A DNA stretch of 64,000 nucleotides, taken from NCBI RefSeq assembly GCF_900324465.2, contig NC_046619.1, positions 21,849,664-21,913,663 on the forward strand. The letters are read 5' to 3'. The notes beneath the pieces were generated by a model. That model ran no database searches. It was not told the origin of the DNA and was given only the letters and a program-made list of their open reading frames with translations. Below, piece by piece: positions 24,300-36,589 of this stretch. This DNA is from Anabas testudineus. Taxonomy: Eukaryota; Chordata; Actinopteri; Anabantiformes; Anabantidae. A program made the translations under genes and the position numbers. Positions within the stretch are counted from its first letter, which is position 1; each line of letters starts with the position of its first letter.

Positions 24300-24819
24300 A
24301 ATGTTGAAACGTTTCTTTTTACATTTTTAAAAATGATTTTAAGATTAAGATGCCACAGTGATTAAATGTACTTATGATCTTCTCATCGTTTTTTATATTA
24401 CCTTGTCTGTATATTAAATGCAATACTTCAACACCAATAAATATTTTTATCAACAACAACAAGGATCAAATGTAAAGATTTGCAGCCAAGTAATAAGTTC
24501 AAACAGAGTAAACATTTAATACGACTCACTTGATTGACAAATAAATAACAGAGGAGGAGGTAGTTATCAAACTGTTTAGGGGAAACTGAACTTGGATCAT
24601 GTTTTGTTCCAACACAATTTCTCCTCTTGTCTTTCAGATATGAAATTAAAAAGTTTCCACAACACTTTTTGTTCCAGTTTACTTTGTTGTTGAATGATGA
24701 ATTCTACTTTCTAGTTTTGTTCAGTTTTTCACGTGGTTCCATCCAAACCAGTTTATTTATCATGGAAGCTCTTTGGACACTGATTCACTGGATGTCCCCG
24801 AACACGTCCTGTTTATTCC
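24300..24819. other. AT-rich spacer, nothing recognised
   Basis: Between the H4 pseudogene and the tRNA. No gene or named repeat seen. Confidence 0.5.
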
Positions 24820-24892
24820 GTTTCCGTAGTGTAGTGGTTATCACGTTCGCCTCACACGCGAAAGGTCCCCGGTTCGAAACCGGGCGGAAACA
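24820..24892 (+). tRNA. tRNA-Val (anticodon CAC)
   Basis: 73-nt tRNA with a 7-bp acceptor stem GTTTCCG (24820-24826) pairing with CGGAAAC (24885-24891), discriminator A at 24892, A-box GTAGTGTAGTGG, B-box GGTTCGAAACC, and anticodon CAC at 24853-24855 in the loop CTCACAC. It matches the typical vertebrate tRNA-Val(CAC). No intron. A T-rich Pol III stop region follows. tRNA genes inside histone clusters are common in vertebrates. Confidence 0.97.
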
Positions 24893-24899
24893 TGTTGCT

Positions 24900-25526
24900 G
24901 TTTTAGTTTTTTCTGTTCCACCCAAGATCACATCTAGAATCATATTCTATCGTTGGTCCTCGAGAGAACATTCCTCCGCCACACAATCCTTTCGAGGATA
25001 GACTGTATAAAACAGTGCATCTTGGATAAACATTTCAATACAATGTTGTATTCCTGAATAAAGTTTGATGAACTTGTGGAGATATTTTATAACTTTGATT
25101 CTTTTAATCTTGAAGACTTAAGGTCATCAGCAACGTATACTTTTACAATTCGGATGGAAAAAGATGTGACCTGACCTCACAGCTGGGAGCAGCCTCTGAT
25201 TCCTTTGGCGTCAAAAGGGGAACGATGTTTGATCGTTCTGTTAGAAGCAGCTATACCATAGCTTCCTTAAGTGCTTTCCTCAGCTGCTTGACTTGTTGGC
25301 TTGTTCGTGTTATGACCTTCAATTGTTGACCAAAAACTAAAAACTATAAAACCTGGGACTGTAAAATGACCCATGCTTTAAATACGAACATCAGAATTTT
25401 GCTGTTCTTTCATATAAAATCAATTCTGATTTCTAGAAAGAGAAAGACTTAACTTATGGCACTGAATAGTTTTCAATTGGTTTGTGTGACACCCGGTAGG
25501 TCCCAAGACAAAACCAGGTCCAGAAC
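24900..25526. other. spacer, nothing recognised
   Basis: No gene or nameable repeat apart from the T-rich Pol III stop region just after the tRNA. Confidence 0.5.
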
Positions 25527-25699
25527 ACTTACCTTTACCAGACGCTTTTATCTAAAGCAACTTACAGGGGTACGCAGGGTAAGCATAAGGAGATCTTGGT
25601 CCTAAGGACCCCTACTGGAGGTAGGCCACAGTTAGGATTTGAACCCCAGTCTCCCCCATAGAAGGTGGTGATCCTCCCACAACACTAACACGCCACTTG
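25527..25699 (-). mobile_element. tRNA-derived SINE
   Basis: Reading on the minus strand there is a tRNA-like head with the B-box GGTTCAAATCC, a body, and the fish SINE/LINE tail TTTAGATAAAAGCGTCTGG. Degraded, in the spacer between tRNA-Val and H3. Confidence 0.7.
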
Positions 25700-25725
25700 T
25701 TAGTTCTTATTCTGTTAGTTCAGCA

Positions 25726-26609
25726 CTGCTGTCACACTAGGACACAGACAAAAACGTTAATCAGGAGTGAGTGCAACTGATTATATATATATTAAATTAC
25801 AAACCAGCCGAATAGTCAATCCTCAATCTAACTGTAGCTGTTTCTGGAGAGCTGCCAAAAAGGAATCGAATGATTGCAGGACTTCAGGCACACATCCTCT
25901 ATGAATGAATGAAATCCACTATTGATTATGTAGTTTATCTGTGTTGCAAACATCGTAACAACTAGACGTTATTTGGAATTGCTCTCCAGCCTCTAATTCT
26001 GTTTAACTAGGCCTCCCTGCTTTTTATTCTACGCAATTATATTATTTTCTTACCTGCCACCAGAAATTGACACTTTCAAGCAAGATTTCTGAAGTGGATG
26101 GACTCGAGTGCTCTGGTTGATCCTGAAACAGCCTTGTAACATCTGTGTTCCCAGAATGTCTTTTCAACTCACTTAACTCTCACTTAGTTTTCACAAACAC
26201 TTTAAAACGAGACTCTATTCTCTGATGGACTCAGCTATACATGTTCGCAGTTATTGTAATTCACCAAGGGCAGGACTACTACCTTTCTGGTCTTGTACTG
26301 TGAAAGTAGTTCAGACGTATCTCGAGTCTCGCTGCTGTGGTGGCATCTTGTTCCCATTTCCACTTTGGGAGATAACAAGGTGCATGAATCAGATGAAATG
26401 TGACTTTTCCTGGACGAGATGCTACATCTTCCTGCACTTCCGTTTCATCTAAGATTGATCTGCTCTGCTGAGACTGTGACGGATTCCAAGATGAAAACAT
26501 CTGGTTCCTCTGCACCAGGAGTATCAGTATCAATACCATCAGTAACAGATTGAGGTTCAGCAAAGTGTCAATGTGGCCAATGCAACTTGGACTATTCTGC
26601 CACCGCTGT
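25726..26609. other. spacer, nothing recognised
   Basis: Short open frames only; none resembles a known protein. Confidence 0.45.
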
Positions 26610-27101
26610 AGGAATGGTTCTGATCAGGTCATGGAGCCAGTTTCCCTGAGTTCATTAAGTCTATTATAAGTGTTGTTGTTGATCCAGTTATTATATTATT
26701 ATAGTTTATTATGTATATTTATGTTTCTCTTCTTGATATTTTGGCTTTTCGTTGTTTTCTCCCCGTTTCTGCTAAATTGGACCAATTAAGATTAATTGAT
26801 CGCTGTTAACCTGCACTTCTTCCAGACTGTATTTCACAGCTCTTTACTTTAATACATATATTCTGTATTTATGGTTGAGTGTGTACTAATAACAGGCAGC
26901 ATTTGTTATTGACAGGATGGATTTAGTGGAGTTATAAAATACTGAAACGAACAGTTTTAATAGATTTCTTCTCTTTCTCTGATGTGTAAGTATGAGATGA
27001 GTTAAATGTTTGAAGTTGATCCAATTGTGGACATTTGGAGCTGTAAGAAATGTAGATGATAAAAATGAGGAACAGAAGTGGATCTTTAGTTCCAGGTGAG
27101 T

Positions 27102-27117
27102 GGCTCTGAAAAGAGCC
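27102..27117 (-). terminator. histone 3' stem-loop (H3 copy 1)
   Basis: Canonical GGCTCTTTTCAGAGCC on the minus strand, downstream of the H3 stop. Confidence 0.95.
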
Positions 27118-27146
27118 TTTGTGCTGGTTGGTGTGGAGCGGAGTCC

Positions 27147-28411
<1,265 letters not shown>

Positions 28412-28441
28412 ACCGGGACCGGCTCCGACCACCAGCACAAA

Positions 28442-28457
28442 GGCTCTTTTCAGAGCC
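28442..28457 (+). terminator. histone 3' stem-loop (H2A copy 1)
   Basis: GGCTCTTTTCAGAGCC, 30 bases after the H2A stop. Confidence 0.95.
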
Positions 28458-28932
28458 ACACACACCTCAACTAGAGAACAACTTCCCTTCATATTCTTAA
28501 ATTCATAGACTTTAAATTACTGTTACAGTTTAGTTAAAACGTAAAATCAACAAGTAGAATTCATTTTATAGAAACTAGTATTTTTATTTTTTTTTTTAGA
28601 TTCTTCGCGGTTCTCAAACACTATAAGCTGAAGACAACATGGTTTGTTCAGCTGATAAATTATAATACACAAAATGCCACATTCAAACCATGTGATAACA
28701 CTTAACGTGAAGTTACATTAAACTAACAACAAATAACTAAAATTACTTTTATAGAAACACATTTATTAACCAGGTTACTGTAGAACAATAACATGATTCA
28801 GTGTAATCTGAACATATTCTGTTGAATCTTTCTCTTAATGCAGCTGTCACACAAAGTTTTCTACAACACAGTTTACAGATGGTTGATAAAGTGTGAAATT
28901 ACTTTTCAGTTTTGGTTCAACAGAAACATTTA

Positions 28933-29683
28933 CACTGCTCAAAAAATAAAGGGAACACTAAAATAACACAACCTAGATCTGACTGAATTAAATATTCTTT
29001 TATTGTTATTGTTTTCATAGTTGAATGTGCCGTCAACAAAATCACAAAAAATATCAATGGAAACTAAATGTATTAACCCATGGAGGTCTGGATTTGGGGT
29101 CACGCTCAAAACTGAAGTGGAAAAACACACTACAGGCTGATCCAACTTTGATGTAATGTCCTTAAAATAAATCAAGTGTGTGTGGCCCCCACGTGTCTGT
29201 ATGACCTCCCTACAACGCCTGGGCATGCTCCTGATGAGGTGGCAGATGGTCTCCTGAGGGATCTCCTCCCAGACCTGGACTAAAGCATCTGCCAACTCTT
29301 GGACAGTCTGTGGTGAACGTGGTGTTGGTGGATGGAGCTCTGGACACTACGCTGACAGACACAGCAAACCTTCTTGCCACAGCTCGCATTGATGTGGGTT
29401 GTAGACTCCGTCTCATGCTACCACTAGAGTGAAAGAACCGCTAGCATTCAAAAGTGACCAAAACATCAGCCAGAAAGCAAAAGAACTGAGAAGTGGTCTC
29501 TGGTCACTACCTGCAGAACCACCCCTTTATTGGGGGTGTCTTGCTAATTGCCTATAATTTCCATTTGCACAACAGCATGTGAAGCTGATTGTCAATCAGT
29601 GTGGCTTCCTAAGTGAGCAGCTTGATTACTCAGAAGTGTGATTGACTTGGAGTTAGATTGTGTTGTTTATTTTTTGAGCAGTG
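28933..29683 (-). mobile_element. Tc1/mariner element, internally deleted
   Basis: 751-bp element bounded by TA target duplications (28931-28932 and 29684-29685). The ends are inverted: CACTGCTCAAAAAATAAAGG on the left and TTATTTTTTGAGCAGTG on the right. On the minus strand the transposase N-terminal helix-turn-helix (RRSLQPTSMRAVARRFAVSV) and the C-terminal end (WEEIPQETICHLIRSMPRRC) remain, but the catalytic DDE core between them is missing. It is therefore a deletion derivative, mobile only in trans. Confidence 0.88.
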
Positions 29684-29699
29684 TATAAAATCAAACTAA

Positions 29700-30320
29700 A
29701 GAAACTGGACAAAAATGATGAAGCCACAGAAAAGACTGAAAATCCTTTGACCACAGAGACTTATTCAACTGCTGTGTGTCTGTAACGAACATCACAGATG
29801 TCTTCACAACTATTTAATGGGAGAAGTTGAATCACTGGACTGTTTGGTGTCATGGTGTTTACCACACTGAACATGAAGCACAGCAGACGAAGACTTAGGA
29901 CCCAGGGTTCATCTCAAGACTGCCAAGACTTTGTGGAGCAAAACGTTCTGTCCAGTGTCAGAAAGCTTGGTCTCAGTGTGACGGGATAATAAAGGAAAAC
30001 ACGGGTAGAAACGGCCGAATCAGGGGAATATTGTGAAGCGACTAACTCCTATTGAACATGTGTGGAAAGAGCTGAAACATGCGACGGGAGAAGACGCTGA
30101 GACAACAAGGAGGGAAACAAAACACCTGTGGACAGGTGAAGACGTCTCAGTGAGAGTGAGAGAAACCGGTGGAGGGATGAGCAACAAAATATGAAGTTAA
30201 GGAAACCATCGTTTATATCCAGGACCGTTTACTTTATTTTATTAAATGAAAAGTCAAAAGTAATGTTTGATTTTCATGATTGAACTTCAATTTTCATTGA
30301 TTATTATTTGGACCAGTTTT
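29700..30320 (+). mobile_element. second Tc1-like relic
   Basis: Decayed sequence resembling the 3' part of a Tc1 transposase gene: CATGTGTGGAAAGAGCTGAA, AACACCTGTGGACAGGTG and CAACAAAATATGAAGTTAAG occur in the order seen in fish Tc1 elements. No open frame remains and the ends are not defined. Confidence 0.55.
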
Positions 30321-30386
30321 GTCCTGGTGTGTAATTTTCTCTGTGAGCTGAAGTGAGAGGTGTGTGTCTTTAGAGAAGGAGTGTGT

Positions 30387-30402
30387 GGCTCTGAAAAGAG
30401 CC
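30387..30402 (-). terminator. histone 3' stem-loop (H1 copy 2)
   Basis: Canonical 16-base loop on the minus strand, downstream of the H1 stop. Confidence 0.95.
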
Positions 30403-30434
30403 TTTTGGAGTGGAGCAGCTTTGCTGTGAGCTGC

Positions 30435-31094
30435 TCACTTCTTCTTGGCCGCTGTCTTCTTGAGCGGAGCTTTCTTGGCAGCAGCAGCAGGAGCCTTCTT
30501 GGGGCTCTTGGTGGCCTTCTTGGGGCTCTTGGCGGCCTTCTTGGGGCTCTTGGCGGCCTTCTTGGGGCTCTTGGTGGGCTTCTTGGGGGTCTTGGCTTTG
30601 GGTTTCTTGGCCGCTGCGGGTTTCTTGACCTTCTTCGGGGACTTGCTGGCGGCTGCCGGCTTCTTCGCTGCCGCAGCTTTGGTCTTCTTAGCGGCGGCGG
30701 CTTTGGCCGGTTTCTTGGCGGCGGGCTTCTTGGCTTTAGGAGCGGCGGCGGCGGGTTTGCGTGCCGGCTTCTTGGGCTTGGTGTCCGCCTTCTTGTTGAT
30801 CTTGAAGGAGCCGGAGGCTCCGACGCCCTTGGTCTGGAGCAGAGTCCCCTTCAGCACCAGGCTCTTGATGGCGGTCTTGACGCGGGCTCTGTTCTTGTCC
30901 ACGTCGTAGCCTCCGGCAGCCAGAGCCTTCTTGAGGGCGGAAGCAGACACGCCGCTCCGCTCCTTGGACGCGGACACGGCCTTAACGATCAGCTCGCCCA
31001 CGCTGGGACCAGTCTTCTTGGGCTTGGTGGCCTTCTTCTTGGCGGCTTTGGCCGGAGCGGCGGCCGGAGCTGCAGCTGGAGCTTCTTCTGCCAT
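30435..31094 (-). CDS. linker histone H1, second copy
   Basis: 219 residues from [10 protein letters not shown], with the same domain order as the copy at 15145-15804. The globular domain is identical. Two tail residues differ, both Ala to non-Ala or the reverse around the KSPKK repeats ([12 protein letters not shown] here, [12 protein letters not shown] there; a late KATKSPKK here, KAAKSPKK there). An H1 box lies upstream at 31225-31231 and a stem-loop downstream. It runs in the same direction as the neighbouring H2B and H4. Confidence 0.95.
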   Translation of the reverse strand: MAEEAPAAAPAAAPAKAAKKKATKPKKTGPSVGELIVKAVSASKERSGVSASALKKALAAGGYDVDKNRARVKTAIKSLVLKGTLLQTKGVGASGSFKINKKADTKPKKPARKPAAAAPKAKKPAAKKPAKAAAAKKTKAAAAKKPAAASKSPKKVKKPAAAKKPKAKTPKKPTKSPKKAAKSPKKAAKSPKKATKSPKKAPAAAAKKAPLKKTAAKKK

Positions 31095-31224
31095 TTTGTC
31101 TGCGAGTCGTTTCACTTGGAGTGTGGAGAATCCCGGAGCAGTAGGCGGCACTTAAACACAGCATGAGGACCGTGGAGACTCAGCCGCTCCGGGGCTCCTC
31201 GGTGCGCCGTGAACACCGGGACTC

Positions 31225-31231
31225 TGTGTTT
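31225..31231 (-). promoter_or_regulatory. H1 box (AAACACA), copy 2
   Basis: Minus-strand AAACACA at the same distance from the start as in copy 1. Confidence 0.65.
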
Positions 31232-31889
31232 TCTCTGCACCGATCAAACCCAGAAAAAGCCCCGTGGGAGCGGACACGAGGGCGGAAAGTGAGCGGAGCT
31301 GACAGCGGACATGCGGGTCTTCATATTCGGCTCGTGTCGAGTCTGAAGTTCGCTGCATTTTGTCGGTGCAGCCTCCAAACGTCCCCGTGTTCCGCGTCCT
31401 GACGAGCGCTCCTCTGCTCATTTCTCTCCTCAAAGGACTTGAAACGGATCCAGAATCCACCAGAACCGGTTCCTCCGCTGCTCCACATGTTTGTTCGGGG
31501 ACTGAAAGTCAAATCAACCGTCTGCTGATGATCCTGTTGTAGTGAAGTGAAGATGTTCTGGTCGCAGCAAACACACTGATGAGGATCATGGTGGAGTTCA
31601 GTCAGACTGAAAACAGGTTGGAATGAAAAGTGTTGTTCTAGATAAAGAATAAACTGGAACACGTTGTTTGTAGAATGACTGATATTTTCAGATCTAACGA
31701 TCTAAATAAGAAGTTACAGTGTCACACAGATCAATGTATCATCACGGTGAAGGAGTTCAGTCGGTCAGTGATTTACTTATGGAAACCTGCAGACAGCAGA
31801 ATTAAAGAGGCTGTAGAGTCATTTAAGAAGAACTGCTCATTTAAAAATACATCTATTTAATATGAAATCAATAAAATGTTGCTGGGCCT

Positions 31890-32200
31890 AAAACTATTTC
31901 GTAATATTTATTATTGAAGATTAAAATTAATCCAAGAAGGAAATGATTTTGATAGAAAAGATCCACATTAACACAAATACAGCAAATCCTCAATACAGAA
32001 AACTCAGTATATATACAGAATATATGAGATAATTATATAATATTATAATTATGGACCAGGAATTGTACAGTTTGATGGTCACAGGTAGAAAGGATCTCCT
32101 GTGGTTCTCTGGAGAACTTAATGTTGATCAGTCTCTGGCTGAACTCTGAGCGATTGTCCAGGATTGAGAGGAGTGTGAAACAATCCAATCACTTTTTAAA
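31890..32200 (-). mobile_element. CR1/Rex-like LINE 3'-tail relic
   Basis: AATTGTACAGTTTGATGGTC and AGAAAGGATCTCCTGTGGTT match the relic at 16850-16890. Degraded and non-coding. Confidence 0.55.
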
Positions 32201-32281
32201 CAGCTATTACTTTTAACTCTTTAGTTGTAAATATGTATTTATTACACGTTATCCAGCCACGTTACAGCGATAGTTCTTTTC

Positions 32282-32461
32282 AATTCATTTCAGTTTTATT
32301 TGTATAGCACCAAATCACAACAGAAGTCATCTCAAGGGACTTTACAGTGTTTAAGAACTTATAAAATATAACTGTACACAGAATTATACAGAAAAACAAC
32401 CCCTCTGAGCAGCATCAGTGGAGAGGAAACACTCAGATCCAGGCTCAGGGTGGGCGGCCAT
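32282..32461 (-). mobile_element. L2 LINE tail fragment
   Basis: TTTATTTGTATAGCACCAAA, ACTTTACAGTGTTTAAG and GTGGGCGGCCATCT match the 3' end of the L2 element at 17736 in order. Strongly 5'-truncated; a Tx1-like tail abuts it directly. Confidence 0.8.
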
Positions 32462-32720
32462 CTCCTTTTTAACAAGTCTTTCAAGAACAATACAAATATT
32501 TACATTTGAACTTTATAATAAATGTACAACAACATCTGTAGATGTGCAAAACAACAGTATAATTATTATTATGATTAAACAGCTCCATCATGTGCAGAAT
32601 ACTGAGGGAGAACATGTGGAGATGTTCCAACTCATAATCACAATACAAGGGGATCAACAAGGTATTTTATTATTATTATAAAACCAGATGTATGATGGTC
32701 ATAAATCAAACTGTAATAGT
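32462..32720 (-). mobile_element. Tx1/L1-like LINE relic with 5' inversion
   Basis: The left part (CTTTTTAACAAGTCTTTC onward) is the LINE 3' UTR in minus orientation. From about 32602 the sequence (TGAGGGAGAACATGTGGAGA to ATAAATCAAACTGTAATAG) matches 8850-8990 of the parent LINE in the opposite orientation, with internal gaps. A 3' end plus inverted upstream piece is the mark of twin priming. Confidence 0.75.
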
Positions 32721-33149
32721 AAAGATAATTTCATTATTGTTGCTGTTACTGGTAAGATAATTAATAACACTGATGTTATATTTGTAATTAGATGGGTCTT
32801 TGTACAGTAAATGTAGATTCGTGTTTTTGAAACTTTAATATTTAACCAGGACGGTTAATGAAAACCTCAAACAGCCACAGAGACAATAGAAGAATTGACC
32901 TGTTGTAAGAAGCAACATAATGAGTGTGTGGTTAAAATGTGTTGAAGCCGATGAAGCTGGAGCCTTTGAGTGGAAGATGTGGATGAAATGTGTGGTTTCC
33001 AGTGAGCATCAGTAATGATTGATGGATTTAGGATGAGTGATTAAAGAAGATGAGACAGAAAGAGAAGGAGAGGATGAAGAGTGAGTGTTGTTGTTTCCTA
33101 ACGAGCGTTGGTGACAGTGAAGGAACGTTTGTTGTTAGATGAGGTGTTT

Positions 33150-33165
33150 GGCTCTGAAAAGAGCC
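33150..33165 (-). terminator. histone 3' stem-loop (H2B copy 2)
   Basis: Fully paired GGCTCTTTTCAGAGCC on the minus strand, unlike the wobble version in H2B copy 1. Confidence 0.95.
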
Positions 33166-33193
33166 TTTGTGTTGATGGAGCTGCAGCAGCAGT

Positions 33194-33565
33194 TTACTTG
33201 GAGCTGGTGTACTTGGTGACGGCCTTGGTTCCCTCGGACACGGCGTGCTTGGCCAGCTCACCGGGCAGCAGGAGGCGGACCGCGGTCTGGATCTCCCTGG
33301 AGGTGATGGTGGAGCGCTTGTTGTAGTGCGCCAGGCGGGAGGCCTCCCCGGCGATCCGCTCGAAGATGTCGCTGACGAACGAGTTCATGATGCCCATGGC
33401 CTTGGACGAGATGCCGGTGTCGGGGTGGACCTGCTTCAGGACCTTGTACACGTAGATGGCGTAGCTCTCCTTCCTGGTCCTCCTCTTCTTCTTGCCGCTC
33501 TTGGTGACGCTCTTAGAGACGGCTTTCTTGGAGCCCTTCTTCGGTGCTTTCACTGGATCAGGCAT
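33194..33565 (-). CDS. histone H2B, second copy
   Basis: 123 residues, protein identical to the copy at 13169-13540, in inverted orientation. Upstream on the minus strand: TATA box (33621-33627), octamer (33636-33643) and CCAAT (33669-33673) in the same arrangement as copy 1. The promoter, coding part and stem-loop were therefore all carried in the duplication, and this copy should be expressed in S phase too. Confidence 0.97.
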   Translation of the reverse strand: MPDPVKAPKKGSKKAVSKSVTKSGKKKRRTRKESYAIYVYKVLKQVHPDTGISSKAMGIMNSFVSDIFERIAGEASRLAHYNKRSTITSREIQTAVRLLLPGELAKHAVSEGTKAVTKYTSSK

Positions 33566-33620
33566 TTTGGTTCCTCGGCAGATTCTTCCACGGATGAAGT
33601 CAGTGACGCCGTGACGGTGG

Positions 33621-33673
33621 ATTTATAGTCGCTTCATGCAAATACGACTGTGCTGTCGCTCTCACACGATTGG
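33621..33673 (-). promoter_or_regulatory. H2B promoter copy 2: TATA, octamer, CCAAT
   Basis: Plus-strand ATTTATA, ATGCAAAT (octamer complement) and ATTGG (CCAAT complement). Confidence 0.9.
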
Positions 33674-33918
33674 CTGTGCATAGCATGCGACTGAGCATGC
33701 GCCAGACAGACACCACAGTTCAATGAGAAGTAAATAAATAAAAAGTTTCTCAAATTTAATTAATTGATTCATTTCATTGAGTTGATTCATGTTTAACTTC
33801 TCTGATGTCTTTGGACTTCACACAATAGTATCTTACAGGACACATATTATGAAAAATATATCATTTATATTTACTCATTTGATCTGTAAAGAGAAGCAAA
33901 TATTTGACATTATACAAG

Positions 33919-33921
<3 letters not shown>

Positions 33922-34001
<80 letters not shown>
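33922..34001. repeat. (AT)n microsatellite
   Basis: About 80 bp of AT repeat, longer and purer than its counterpart at 12744-12812. Confidence 0.95.
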
Positions 34002-34002
<1 letters not shown>

Positions 34003-34939
34003 GTTGCAGAAAATCGTCATCCACCAGTACATATTCGATTTGGCATTATTTCCTCTAACCCTTAAGAGAGGAACCACTTTATATGAACTGATGCTGTCCA
34101 AACTCATCAACATCAAGTTCTCCAGAGAACTACAGGAGGTTCTTTTCGCCTTTGTCCATTAAACTGTGTAAATCCTTTCTCCTTTTGTAACGAGGTGGGG
34201 AACTAATCTCTTATATGACTGGGGAATAATGAGTTCTCTCAGTGAGTGATTCGTTCATTTGTCACGTGACAGCTGTAGCTACGGGCTGTGGACTGAGAAA
34301 CAAAGTAATGAATGATGTCTGATATCTGACGTTCATTTGGATTTATGGAATCTTAATTAATTACTGGTGTTTGATGCTTGAAGATGCGTGTAGTTATTTT
34401 GTGTATATAATGTAAATTATGTTTGTAAATAAATACTTTGGAAAATTAAAAACATGTTAATTGTGTTATTCTCTTCCATAAAATAATTAAATGTAACATT
34501 ATTAATAACAACATCGATAAGTTTTTCTCGTCCTTTTCCAGCCGTCACAGCTCAGGCTGCAGCAGCAGTTCACTGTTCGTGGATTTGTCAGCTGAACAAA
34601 CCATGTTGTCTTCACTTTGTAGTGTCTGAGAACCGCGGCCATTTTTACTTCGCCACTAGAGAGCGACACCGAAACCCGCTGTAAAACGAACAAAATGAGT
34701 CGTTCAACACAGTTGGACACTCACGGATCTGAGTCAGTTGAAAGAATCGAGTTCCCCTTCTCTAATGATTGATCCCCTTTCATCCTTCGTCCAGATCGTG
34801 TTCACTCGTGTCTCCCTGAGTTTCTTCTTGTGTTTGATGGTTGAGACCAACTGTTGTACAACGTGTTTATTGACAGTGAGTGTTCTGTAGAGAACTAAAG
34901 GAACCTGTTAAAGGAAGCAGCTCTGTCGATGTTGTGAGC

Positions 34940-34955
34940 GGCTCTGAAAAGAGCC
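34940..34955 (-). terminator. histone 3' stem-loop (H4 copy 2)
   Basis: Canonical loop on the minus strand, downstream of the H4 stop. Confidence 0.95.
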
Positions 34956-34985
34956 TTTGGTTGTAGTTGGAGTCCAGGAGCAGGT

Positions 34986-35300
<315 letters not shown>

Positions 35301-35764
35301 TCACTGATCTTCTTCGTCGGATCAAAGTCGGATCTGGAGCTCGGAGTCCGACTGGGGCTTTTTACTGCTGCTCTGCGGACGTGATAGAGGACAGGAGGCG
35401 GAGCTCCAGCAGCGGTTGAAGCTTCTTTCTCTTCTTTTCTTTGTTTCGACATAAACTGATGTTTCTCTGAGTTTCTCTGAAGTTCTGTTTATTTCAAAGA
35501 TACAATCACATTTAATTCGACTCAGACAAATATCACACACAAGTTTCACGAAGAAATTCTTGATACAATGTTGCTGAAGTTTGGTTAAAGTGAAAAAATA
35601 AAAGTCTTCATTTGTTTCCATGCGCATTCTGTACTTTCAAAGTAAAAGGTTAAAGATTAGACTTTACCACATACTAACAGACAATAATATTAATCCCTAA
35701 TTTACTGTTTGTCTAATTCAGTCTACAAATAGTTTTTTGACAGATGTGTGATTTCTTCTTGTGG

Positions 35765-36540
35765 CCTGCAGTGATCACCTGGGACCAGGTGCGAGTTGAC
35801 CATGGGAAGGAATTTTACCTGACACGCAGGAGACTGCAGGAGATGCTGTCACATCATGGCTTCAATCAGCAGAGGCCACCTTATTGACAGACTTCATCCA
35901 CAAGAGATTTCAGTACTATGAACAAAAGAACTGAAACTCTTCTACTACCACGTACATGCTTTTAGTACATTTAAGACATGTTTTTTGATCACTCAGAACC
36001 ACACAGTTGGAAGGCTTTGGCCTGAGATCAACAACCAAGTCAACTGCCCACTGAAAACAGCCCTACTCCAGCTGATGGACCAGGAGGAGATGAATATGGG
36101 GGTCAACCTTGTAAGATGCTGTGTGTCCAACCTCACCAGCTGTGCCACATTGGTCTTGAAAGTGTGGCAGAATCGTGAAACGCTCACAGAATTCCAGATT
36201 AAAACGTGAATCCGATTATAGTGCTGAATGTTTTAATTTTGATACTAACACCTGCAGACCAAATCACTTAGCAGAACCTGGGTATAAAGGACAGATTTCT
36301 CCAGAGCCCTCGAAGCTGCAGACCTTTTCAGACAGCATTTGGGATGTGCACTTACACCATATTCAACTTTTGGAGCTGATCCTTTCACAACAGAACAGGA
36401 GCTAAGAGCTAACCCTAACCCTAACCCCAGAACAGAGAATGATTTAGCTGACATACATGCTGACATTTGACAGTTGTTTTTCAGGGCTGTAAACAGTGAC
36501 TTTACACCATACAAAGAAGCTCTATTCTCTCTCAAAATAA
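35765..36540 (+). pseudogene. fossil integrase-core gene, left copy
   Basis: Decayed remnant of a DDE/integrase-core protein common in fish genomes. Short matches by memory are [24 protein letters not shown] and YKEALFSL, read on the plus strand in order. It is broken. Whether it comes from a DNA transposon (IS3EU- or Ginger-like) or a larger element is not decided. It lies at the outer edge of the giant inverted repeat and faces the RING-like fossil. Confidence 0.5.
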
Positions 36541-36589
36541 TTATATACGTACAGACGTACTCCTCTGTGAAAACTTATTTCAGCACAGA

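Larger units (their letters stand above)
30350..31880. repeat. direct duplication B, right copy (H1 module)
   Basis: Same orientation and near-identical to 15061-16592, displaced by about 15.29 kb. Confidence 0.85.

Noticed and set aside
36412-36430. Telomere-like CTAACCCTAACCCTAACCCC
   Set aside because: Fewer than three units, and it is mirrored in the right arm as part of the duplication. Too short to call an interstitial telomere.
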